The notes under the pieces are model-generated. The model was not told the DNA's origin. It ran no database searches and saw only the letters and a program-made list of their open reading frames with translations. Made by a program: the position numbers and the translations under genes. Shown in pieces: positions 1 through 5,000 of a stretch of 5,000 nucleotides of DNA. The stretch comes from Gorillibacterium sp. (GTDB taxonomy: Bacteria > Bacillota > Bacilli > Paenibacillales > NBRC-103111): the NCBI GenBank assembly GCA_023511325.1, contig JAIMBU010000313.1, forward strand, positions 1-5,000, read 5' to 3'. Every line of letters starts with the position of its first letter. Position 1 is the first letter of the stretch.

Positions 1-1
1 G

Positions 2-106
2 GAAATCAAGAGTTATATGATTTACTACAATCACTTCAGATACCAATGGAATCTAAAGAAGATGACTCCTGTAGAATGCAGAAATCACCTTCTTCAAAAT
101 ATCTAG
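2..106 (+). CDS. IS3-family transposase OrfB, C-terminal 34 residues (partial)
   Basis: Frame 2 is open from the window edge to a TAG at 104-106 and encodes a tail containing YYNHFRYQWNLKKMTPVE, then CRNHLL. The pattern YYN..R.QW.LK.MTPV..R is the characteristic C-terminus of IS3-family (IS150-type) OrfB transposases, just after the last catalytic Glu of the DDE domain. The family makes the full enzyme as an OrfAB fusion by programmed frameshifting, and it moves the element by a copy-out/paste-in route. The catalytic residues lie outside the window, so activity cannot be judged. No frameshift or early stop is seen in the visible tail, and its end agrees with the family end, so it is cut by the window edge rather than degraded here. 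The exact IS name cannot be given. Confidence 0.85.
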   Translation, partial: EIKSYMIYYNHFRYQWNLKKMTPVECRNHLLQNI

Positions 107-116
107 GCTTTTTTAA

Positions 117-140
117 AATGTCCTTTACAAAGGGTACACA
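117..140 (+). repeat. Right terminal inverted repeat (IRR) of the IS3-family element
   Basis: The stretch beginning at AATGTCC and ending GGGTACACA sits 10 bp after the OrfB stop, where IS3 elements carry their right inverted repeat, and it ends in CA. It contains a small internal dyad, CCTTT (122-126) against AAAGG (129-133). The matching left repeat is outside the window, so the repeat cannot be confirmed by pairing. Confidence 0.5.
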
Positions 141-198
141 TTAACGTTTAGCTGCGGCGATGGTCTTTTTTTGGTTTTTATCAGGCTGGATAAAACAA

Positions 199-1491
199 TT
201 AATGGACTTCGTTATCGATCTTGAGCATAGTGAACAGCTTGAACAAGAGGCTGAGGATAATAGCAACAACAGTAGCAAGGGCCATGCCCTTAAGCTCGAA
301 ATCACCCCAGACAAACTTTGTACCACTAATCCCGATAACGAGAACGACAGAGGTCAAAATCAGATTGATCGGCTTATCATAGTCTACCTTTGCTTCAACC
401 AGCATCCGGATTCCGGAGCTAGCAATGATGCCGAATAACAGGATGGACACTCCACCCATAACAGGATCTGGGATAGAGGCGATCGTGGCTGAGACTTTAC
501 CACAGAAGGATAAAACGACTGAGAATAGAGCGGCTCCGCCAATAACCCAGGTGGAGTAAACCTTAGTTAAAGCTAGAACCCCGATGTTTTCTCCATAAGT
601 GGTGTTGGGAGTTGAACCAAAAATACTGGATAATACAGTGGATATTCCGTTCCCCATCAGGGAGCGGTGAAGACCAGGATCCTTAGAAAGATCTTTGCCC
701 ACAACATTGCTCGTAACAATAAGATGACCGATATGCTCAGCAATGACAACGAGTGCAGCAGGGAGAATGATGAGAACGCTGGAAAGGTTAAACTGGGGAG
801 TGTAGTGAGTAGGAAGACGGAACCATTCGGCTTTACTAATTGCAGCGGATGTAATCATATCTACACCGTTGCTGTAATGATCAATCAGAACGGCTGTTAC
901 GTAGCCAACGACAATACCGGTGAGAATAGGGATGATTTTCATAAAGCCACGGAACAGGACGTTCCCAAGGATAATTGTACAGAGGGTAATCACAGCAACG
1001 GCAACCGCTTTTGGATCCATGACCCAATTGGGGTCGCCATCCTTAGATATAAATCCGGCCATTCCAGCAGCATTCGGGACCAGTTCTAAACCAATAACAG
1101 CGACAATGGCACCCATTGCAGCGGGTGGAAATACTATATTGATCCAGCCAATTCCCACTTTCTTGACCAAGAGGGCAACTATAATGAAGATGAGTCCGAC
1201 ACCCATAAAACCAAAAAGTGCTTCTTCGAAAGGTCTACCCTTTCCCAGAATGAGAAAAACGGGAGATAGGAAAGCGAAGCTTGAACCAAGGAAAGCAGGT
1301 ATTTTCCCTTTACAGATGAACAAGTAAAGCAGAGTGCCTATACCGTTCATGAGCAGGACAGTAGCTGGATCAATTCCGAATAAATTAGGAACCAGTACAT
1401 TTGCTGCAAACATAGCGAAGAGATGCTGGAGACTGAGTGGAATACTCACCAACAGCGGGGGGCGTTCATCTACCTGAATAATACGTGACAC
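199..1491 (-). CDS. uraA: Uracil:proton symporter, NCS2/NAT family (UraA type)
   Basis: This gene encodes a complete 430-residue inner-membrane permease that should import uracil with a proton for conversion to UMP. The family fold has 14 membrane segments in a core and a gate domain, and the chain is rich in matching hydrophobic stretches. The N-terminus (ERPPLL...PLSLQHLFAMF at residues 9-28) and the block KGKIPAFLGSSFAF (61-74) are hallmarks. Glu252 and His256 in AEHIGH and Glu301 in TTYGEN match the substrate and proton residues Glu241, His245 and Glu290 of E. coli UraA. The NAT signature ENIGVLALTK lies at 301-310. Length is close to E. coli UraA (429), and the sequence resembles that protein more than B. 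subtilis PyrP as I recall them. The start is GTG at 1491-1489, with AGGAGG (minus strand, 1504-1499) seven bases upstream. No PyrR-binding loop was recognised in its leader. The gene stands alone, divergent from relA. Substrate is inferred from family. Confidence 0.93.
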   Translation of the reverse strand: MSRIIQVDERPPLLVSIPLSLQHLFAMFAANVLVPNLFGIDPATVLLMNGIGTLLYLFICKGKIPAFLGSSFAFLSPVFLILGKGRPFEEALFGFMGVGLIFIIVALLVKKVGIGWINIVFPPAAMGAIVAVIGLELVPNAAGMAGFISKDGDPNWVMDPKAVAVAVITLCTIILGNVLFRGFMKIIPILTGIVVGYVTAVLIDHYSNGVDMITSAAISKAEWFRLPTHYTPQFNLSSVLIILPAALVVIAEHIGHLIVTSNVVGKDLSKDPGLHRSLMGNGISTVLSSIFGSTPNTTYGENIGVLALTKVYSTWVIGGAALFSVVLSFCGKVSATIASIPDPVMGGVSILLFGIIASSGIRMLVEAKVDYDKPINLILTSVVLVIGISGTKFVWGDFELKGMALATVVAIILSLLFKLFTMLKIDNEVH

Positions 1492-1547
1492 TAAAGTTCC
1501 TCCTCAGTCAAATAGGTTGGGGGCGAAATGTTCCGAAATTAGCGCCT

Positions 1548-1572
1548 CGAATATCTTAGCAGATATTATTCG
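1548..1572 (-). promoter_or_regulatory. Dyad / RNA hairpin in the uraA leader
   Basis: AATATCT (1550-1556) and AGATATT (1561-1567) form a perfect 7-bp stem around a TAGC loop. Outer CG pairs (1548-1549 with 1571-1572) can form if three bases bulge. It lies between the candidate uraA promoter and the uraA Shine-Dalgarno, so it could act as an operator or as a leader hairpin. No T-run follows it on either strand, so it is not an intrinsic terminator. The role is unknown. Confidence 0.3.
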
Positions 1573-1584
1573 CCATGCCTAGTG

Positions 1585-1613
1585 TCTATATTTTGCTGAT
1601 TTCTTTTTATAAA
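1585..1613 (-). promoter_or_regulatory. Candidate weak sigma-A promoter for uraA
   Basis: On the minus strand TTTATA (1613-1608) and TATAGA (1590-1585) are 17 bp apart. Each matches four of six consensus bases. It is the best-spaced pair I found upstream of uraA and would give a leader of about 85 nt. It is a guess by eye in an AT-rich stretch. Confidence 0.25.
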
Positions 1614-1625
1614 TCGACACAATTC

Positions 1626-1654
1626 TTGACGCGACGCCGTAGCAGGGGCATAAT
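1626..1654 (+). promoter_or_regulatory. Sigma-A promoter for relA(-dtd)
   Basis: TTGACG (1626-1631) and CATAAT (1649-1654) are 17 bp apart. Each differs from the vegetative consensus at one position. Transcription would begin near 1661 and give a leader of about 30 nt, just enough for the relA ribosome-binding site. This leaves little room for leader-based control. With no terminator seen between relA and dtd, the promoter should also serve dtd. Confidence 0.75.
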
Positions 1655-1675
1655 GAATTCAAACTATTTACACGC

Positions 1676-1683
1676 GGAAAGGG
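1676..1683 (+). promoter_or_regulatory. relA ribosome-binding site
   Basis: GGAAAGGG ends seven bases before the ATG at 1691. It would be only one base from the upstream in-frame TTG at 1685, which is too close. The site therefore decides for the ATG start. Confidence 0.65.
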
Positions 1684-1690
1684 TTTGGCA

Positions 1691-3886
1691 ATGGGCATTG
1701 ACCAGCTGATCGATAAAGCTTCGGCATATATTAAGGAGAGCGAGCTTTCACGTATCCGGGAAGCCTATGAATTTGCCCAAAAGGCCCATGAGGGGCAATT
1801 GCGTAAATCAGGTGAACCCTATATTCAACATCCACTTGCGGTGGCCGAAATTCTGATTAACATGCAGATGGACGCAACCTCCATAATGGCAGCTCTTTTA
1901 CATGACGTGGTAGAGGATACCTCGATGTCCTTAGAGTCTGTCCGTCAACAGTTTGGCGCTACCTGCGCATCTATTGTCGATGGGCTGACGAAGCTGGAGA
2001 AAATCCGCTTCAAGTCTAAGGAAGAGCATCAAAATGAAAATTATCGTAAAATGTTTGTCGCCATGGCCCAGGACATTCGGGTCATTCTGATTAAATTGGC
2101 CGACCGGTTGCACAACATGCGGACGCTTAAATACCAATCCGAGGAAAGTCAGCGGCGGATTGCGGAAGAGACACTGGAGATATTCTGCCCCATTGCTCAC
2201 CGTTTAGGCATTTCCGCTATTAAGTGGGAGATGGAGGATATCGCTCTGCGATATCTCAACCCGCAGCAGTATTATCGAATTGCCAATCTCATGCAGAAGA
2301 AGCGTGCTGAACGGGAGCAGTATATTCACGATGCCATCGCAACCATTCGGGAAAAGGTTGGCGAGATGGGCATTGAAAGCGATATTTCTGGTCGGCCTAA
2401 GCATATTTATAGTATTTATAAGAAAATGTCAGAGAAGGGCAAGCAGTTTACCGAGATTTATGACCTACTAGCGATTCGGATCATCGTCGAGAATATTAAG
2501 GATTGCTACGCGACACTTGGCATCATCCATACCTTATGGAAGCCGATGCCAGGTCGCTTCAAGGATTATATTGCCATGCCTAAAGCCAATATGTATCAAT
2601 CGCTACACACCACTGTGATTGGTACAAGTGGAGAGCCTTTGGAGGTTCAGATCCGTACCTCTGAAATGCACCGGACTGCAGAATTCGGTATAGCCGCTCA
2701 CTGGGCTTACAAGGAAGGGACCATAGCTTTAGACGGGACCTTTGAGGACAAAATGAATTGGGTTCGTGAAATTCTTGAGCTGCAGAGTGAAGCGCGCGAT
2801 GCTTCAGAATTTATGGAATCCCTCAAAATGGACTTTTTCTCCGATCTTCTCTTTGTTTTTACACCAAAGGGTGAAGTCATTGAGCTTCCAGCAGGCTCTG
2901 TACCTCTGGACTTTGCTTATCGGATTCATACCGAAGTAGGTAACCGGACCATTGGTGCCAAGGTCAATGGACGGATTGTAACCTTGGACCATCAATTGCA
3001 GAACGGTGACATTGTTGAAATCCTCACATCCAAGCATTCCTACGGACCGAGTCAGGATTGGATCAAGATTGCTCAGTCTTCGCATACTCGCAGTAAAATT
3101 AAGCAGTTCTTCAAAAAGGAAAAACGTGAAGAGAATGTAGACAAGGGCTCGGATGCGATTGAGAAAGAGCTAAAAAGACTTGGCTACGAATCAGCGGGAC
3201 TCATGGCAGATGACAAGCTCCAGGAGGTCGCTAGCAAGTTTAACTTCAATGATATCGAGGATATGCTCTCAGCAGTTGGCTTTGGCGGTATAACAGCCTC
3301 TCAGATCACCACAAGGCTTACCGAGAAGCTACGAAGAGAGGCAGACGAAGCGAAGGAAACAGATCTGCTGCAACTTACGAGCGAATTGAAGGAAGTTAAA
3401 TCGATTTCGGACAAAGAAAAGAAGCCAAGACCAACTCATGGCGTTCAAGTTAAAGGGGTAGAGAATATACTCGTGCGTTTCGCACGTTGTTGTAACCCCG
3501 TACCAGGTGATGAGATCGTTGGTTATATCACCAGAGGACGTGGGGTATCTGTTCATCGTGCAGATTGCTCGAATCTACCAACAGGAATTGAAAATGAAGA
3601 AGACCGGCTAATTGAGGTAGAGTGGATCGATGGCGAAGAAGCCAACTACAGCGTAGAGATTGAGATCACAGGTCATGATCGGCGGGATCTGCTGCGTGAG
3701 GTTCTCCAAGCAGTGTCCGAGAGTAAGACGACAATCTCTGCTGTCTCTGGTCGTTCTGATCGCAACAAGCTTGCGCTGATTCATATGACGGTTCTGATTC
3801 ACAATATTGAACATTTGCAATCCGTTGTGGAGAAGATAAAACGTATCCGCGATGTGTACTCCGTGCTGAGGATCATGCAGACTTAA
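1691..3886 (+). CDS. relA: Bifunctional (p)ppGpp synthetase/hydrolase, long RelA/SpoT homologue
   Basis: This gene encodes a 731-residue cytosolic, ribosome-associated enzyme that makes (p)ppGpp from ATP and GDP/GTP when uncharged tRNA accumulates, and hydrolyses it otherwise. The HD hydrolase domain (about 20-180) keeps RKSGEPY (38-44), His47, HD at 71-72, ED at 75-76 and [12 protein letters not shown] (135-146). These cover the manganese ligands known from the Streptococcus enzyme. The synthetase domain (about 200-340) has [10 protein letters not shown] (234-243), Asp258 in [15 protein letters not shown] (302-308) and Glu318 in EVQIRT, the catalytic Asp and Glu equivalents. RFKD (289-292) is the RxKD form of bifunctional enzymes, unlike the ExDD of synthesis-only RelA. 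Next come a TGS domain (about 389-447), a helical part, a zinc-finger-like domain with Cys600-Cys601, His622 and Cys626, and a C-terminal ACT domain (about 655-727). The length matches B. subtilis Rel (734). Both activities look intact. The start is ATG rather than the in-frame TTG six bases earlier, on ribosome-binding-site spacing. dtd follows in the same direction. Confidence 0.97.
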   Translation: MGIDQLIDKASAYIKESELSRIREAYEFAQKAHEGQLRKSGEPYIQHPLAVAEILINMQMDATSIMAALLHDVVEDTSMSLESVRQQFGATCASIVDGLTKLEKIRFKSKEEHQNENYRKMFVAMAQDIRVILIKLADRLHNMRTLKYQSEESQRRIAEETLEIFCPIAHRLGISAIKWEMEDIALRYLNPQQYYRIANLMQKKRAEREQYIHDAIATIREKVGEMGIESDISGRPKHIYSIYKKMSEKGKQFTEIYDLLAIRIIVENIKDCYATLGIIHTLWKPMPGRFKDYIAMPKANMYQSLHTTVIGTSGEPLEVQIRTSEMHRTAEFGIAAHWAYKEGTIALDGTFEDKMNWVREILELQSEARDASEFMESLKMDFFSDLLFVFTPKGEVIELPAGSVPLDFAYRIHTEVGNRTIGAKVNGRIVTLDHQLQNGDIVEILTSKHSYGPSQDWIKIAQSSHTRSKIKQFFKKEKREENVDKGSDAIEKELKRLGYESAGLMADDKLQEVASKFNFNDIEDMLSAVGFGGITASQITTRLTEKLRREADEAKETDLLQLTSELKEVKSISDKEKKPRPTHGVQVKGVENILVRFARCCNPVPGDEIVGYITRGRGVSVHRADCSNLPTGIENEEDRLIEVEWIDGEEANYSVEIEITGHDRRDLLREVLQAVSESKTTISAVSGRSDRNKLALIHMTVLIHNIEHLQSVVEKIKRIRDVYSVLRIMQT

Positions 3887-4016
3887 AGGCCTGGTCAGTG
3901 GAGGAGTAACTTTTATCCAGACACTGGAATTTGATTTATTGGTCCAGTCGCTAAAGTTGAATTTACATTTGGCATCCACTAGTAAGCGATTAATGGTACC
4001 TAAGGCGGGGAAACGA
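3887..4016 (+). other. relA-dtd intercistronic gap with a Shine-Dalgarno lacking a normal start
   Basis: The gap is 130 bp. GGAGGAG (3900-3906) is a near-perfect ribosome-binding site 13 bp after the relA stop, but no ATG, GTG or TTG follows within 12 bases. At eight bases' spacing there is an ATC (3915) in the dtd frame, and that frame stays open into dtd. CAGTG (3896-3900) and CACTG (3922-3926) could pair around the site. I see no terminator or promoter here, so dtd is probably read from the relA promoter. Confidence 0.5.
4002..4009 (+). promoter_or_regulatory. dtd ribosome-binding site
   Basis: AAGGCGGG resembles AAGGAGGG and ends seven bases before the TTG at 4017. The in-frame ATG at 3993 and TTG at 3939 have no comparable site, so this element selects the TTG at 4017. 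Confidence 0.65.
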
Positions 4017-4463
4017 TTGAGAGTAGTCATTCAAAGAAGCCGAGAAGCGAGCGTTTCTGTGGACGGTGAGATTACAGGTCGCATTGATCATGGTCTGGTC
4101 GTTCTGGTCGGCGTAACCCATGAGGATACCGAACAAGATGCCAAGTTCTTGGCGGATAAAGTAGCAGGTTTACGGATATTTGAAGATGATGCGGAGAAAA
4201 TGAATTTATCTGTTCTTGATACCGGAGGCCAGATATTATCCATCTCACAATTTACTTTATATGGTGATGCACGAAAGGGACGTCGTCCGAACTTTATGGC
4301 AGCCGCTCGACCCGAGCAGGCTAAGATTCTCTACGAGCAGTTTAATGATTTTGTCCAAGCTAACGGTATTGAAGTAGCTACCGGAATATTCGGTGCTATG
4401 ATGGATGTTCAATTAGTCAATTCTGGACCGGTGACCATTATATTGGATAGCAAGGACAGATGA
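4017..4463 (+). CDS. dtd: D-aminoacyl-tRNA deacylase
   Basis: This gene encodes a 148-residue cytosolic homodimeric enzyme that hydrolyses D-amino acids (and mischarged glycine) from tRNA, keeping them out of protein. Starting at TTG, the protein begins MRVVIQRS, which is where Dtd proteins normally begin (M-R-x-V-x-Q-R). Length fits the family (about 145-150). The two active-site motifs are present: SQFTLYGD at 77-84, and NSGPVT at 135-140 with the Gly137-Pro138 (Gly-cisPro) pair that rejects L-amino acids. KGRRPNF (87-93) is also typical. Longer in-frame starts exist at ATG 3993 and TTG 3939. They would add residues unlike the family and lack a ribosome-binding site. In Firmicutes dtd commonly sits directly behind relA, as here, but the spacing is wider than in B. 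subtilis. The product is secure; the start is very probable. Confidence 0.95.
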   Translation: MRVVIQRSREASVSVDGEITGRIDHGLVVLVGVTHEDTEQDAKFLADKVAGLRIFEDDAEKMNLSVLDTGGQILSISQFTLYGDARKGRRPNFMAAARPEQAKILYEQFNDFVQANGIEVATGIFGAMMDVQLVNSGPVTIILDSKDR

Positions 4464-4533
4464 ATCCATTTTTCAAAAATCAGTTTTGTTTCAGTTGCAG
4501 TTTGGGATTTAAGAGGTTGTTGATTGGGTTGGC

Positions 4534-4581
4534 TACAAAAATGACATTCAAACCTTCAAGGTTTTGAATGTCATTTTTGTA
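4534..4581 (+). terminator. Strong intrinsic terminator after dtd, probably bidirectional
   Basis: ACAAAAATGACATTCAAA (4535-4552) is matched by a perfect complement on the right arm, followed inward by one bulged base and CC/GG around a five-base TTCAA loop. The right arm ends in TTTTTG. An A-run on the left arm gives the same U-tract on the other strand, so it could stop transcription from both sides. It lies 70 bp after the dtd stop. Confidence 0.85.
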
Positions 4582-4618
4582 TGTAGTCCCCTCAAGACGT
4601 ACTACAACGACGTGAAGG

Positions 4619-4830
4619 AGAAAACCTGCGATTGTACATCTTTTTTCCTGATGGCCCCCTTGTCCAAACCGATTTCCTGCAAAAATGCATGTATTTGGTA
4701 CCCCTCTCTCTGTTCTGACCTGTGCAAGCCTGAAAAGCTGCATTTTTGCAGGAATTCTCTCTTTCAGATTAGAAAGCATTTGAAAAACTGTATTTTGGCA
4801 GGTAAATGCTTGCTCTGACTTCAAGAGCAC
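4619..4830. repeat. Four diverged ~50-bp tandem units with palindromic core, non-coding
   Basis: Units can be drawn at 4619-4669 (51 bp), 4670-4730 (61), 4731-4780 (50) and 4781-4830 (50). The last two share the frame TGAAAARCTGYATTTT.GCAGG at exactly 50-bp offset, 27 of 40 bases by eye. The unit tails TTCTGACC (4713), TTCAGATT (4763) and CTCTGACT (4813) recur in the same phase. The first two units end in TGTCCAAACC and TGTGCAAGCC. The core CTGCA-W4-TGCAG is self-complementary and best seen at 4738-4751. The 50-bp period is not a multiple of three, and both overlapping open frames look like artefacts, so this is not a protein repeat. Tract lengths and drift do not fit CRISPR. I infer an intergenic repeat family of the host genome; its role is unknown. 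Confidence 0.6.
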
Positions 4831-5000
4831 TTTTGTGATCCTCGTTCCATCTGCGAAACTGGTAACCCTAGCTTATTTAGGAATTGCACAAACCCAACAG
4901 GAAAATCTCCCTCTCCTTATTCCACCAAAAAGATCTTGTTAAGAGTTAATTTTGGTTTAGAGCCTCATTTAGCTGATTTTTTATCCTCAGGCTCTGAAGG
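4831..5000. other. Unassigned non-coding stretch
   Basis: No convincing gene is visible on either strand. There is a weak pair of similar segments, CCCTAGCTTATTTAG (4866-4880) and CCCTCTCCTTATTCC (4909-4923). A possible 7-bp stem, AGAGCCT (4959-4965) with AGGCTCT (4989-4995), has a long 23-base loop. The stretch may continue the repeat-rich intergenic region or lead to a gene beyond the window. Confidence 0.4.

Larger units (their letters stand above)
1..140 (+). mobile_element. Right end of an IS3-family insertion sequence (left part outside window)
   Basis: The segment holds the 3' end of an IS3-type OrfB reading frame, then about 34 bases, then a sequence ending in CA that fits the 5'-TG...CA-3' termini of this family. 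Read inward from the right, the end begins TGTGTACCCTTTGTAAAGGA. The outer boundary is placed at base 140 by the CA terminus, though 138 (also ending in CA) is possible. The left end, OrfA and most of OrfB lie before base 1. It is therefore not visible whether the element is complete, or whether a target duplication flanks it. The element points toward the 3' end of uraA, whose stop codon is only 58 bp away. Confidence 0.75.

Noticed and set aside
1..144. Open frame 1 of 47 codons running from the window edge to a TAA at 142-144
   Set aside because: Frame 2 over the same bases gives an unmistakable IS3 OrfB C-terminus. Frame 1 runs across the IS terminal repeat and resembles nothing known.
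175..195. Imperfect hairpin TTTTATC / GATAAAA as a uraA terminator
   Set aside because: The stem is only seven AT-rich pairs, and no U-tract follows it on the minus strand.
1685..1690. TTG start for relA two codons upstream of the ATG
   Set aside because: It lies one base after the GGAAAGGG site; the ATG at 1691 has normal spacing.
3939..4016. N-terminal extension of Dtd from TTG 3939 or ATG 3993
   Set aside because: The Dtd family starts at the M-R-x-V-x-Q-R motif encoded from 4017, which also has the only properly spaced ribosome-binding site among the three.
4564..4818. 84-codon plus-strand open frame
   Set aside because: It starts inside the right arm of the dtd terminator, lacks a ribosome-binding site, is Cys-rich without family likeness, and lies over the 50-bp repeats, whose period shifts frame.
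4480..4830. 116-codon minus-strand open frame
   Set aside because: It runs through the whole terminator and the repeat array, and its apparent repeated residues come from the DNA repeats. No recognisable domain.
4619..4830. CRISPR array
   Set aside because: Units diverge along their whole length. There are no identical repeats separated by unique spacers, and no cas genes nearby.
4965..5000. Minus-strand frame ending in PSEPEDKKSAK then TGA, possibly the tail of a gene entering from the right
   Set aside because: Eleven open codons occur easily by chance and no family can be recognised. It cannot be supported without sequence beyond the window.

Overview
The window looks like chromosomal DNA of a low-to-mid GC Gram-positive bacterium, most likely Paenibacillus or a close relative. 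Three things suggest this: the Rel protein reads like the Paenibacillaceae version of the long RelA/SpoT homologue, the relA-dtd order is the Firmicutes order, and Shine-Dalgarno sequences are strong, with TTG and GTG starts in use. The genus is a judgement from remembered family sequences, not from a search.

Layout. Bases 1 to about 140 are the right-hand end of an IS3-family insertion sequence: the last 34 codons of its OrfB transposase, then a terminal inverted repeat. Next, on the minus strand, is a complete NCS2-family uracil permease (uraA, 199-1491). A 199-bp divergent intergenic region follows. It holds a near-consensus sigma-A promoter for relA, a weaker candidate promoter for uraA, and a small dyad in the uraA leader. 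The plus strand then carries relA (1691-3886), a full-length bifunctional (p)ppGpp synthetase/hydrolase, and dtd (4017-4463), a D-aminoacyl-tRNA deacylase starting at TTG. A strong hairpin at 4534-4581 ends the relA-dtd unit. The remaining ~420 bases appear non-coding. They contain about four diverged tandem units of roughly 50 bp with a palindromic core (4619-4830), then an unassigned stretch.

Function. The window joins nucleobase salvage (UraA imports uracil), the stringent response (Rel sets the alarmone level when charged tRNA runs short) and translation quality control (Dtd clears D-aminoacyl-tRNAs). relA and dtd are probably co-transcribed; uraA is transcribed away from them.

I found no clear new defence or mobile system. 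The points most worth a second look are the ~50-bp repeat array, the unusual 130-bp relA-dtd gap with a Shine-Dalgarno that has no normal start codon, and the IS end just downstream of uraA.
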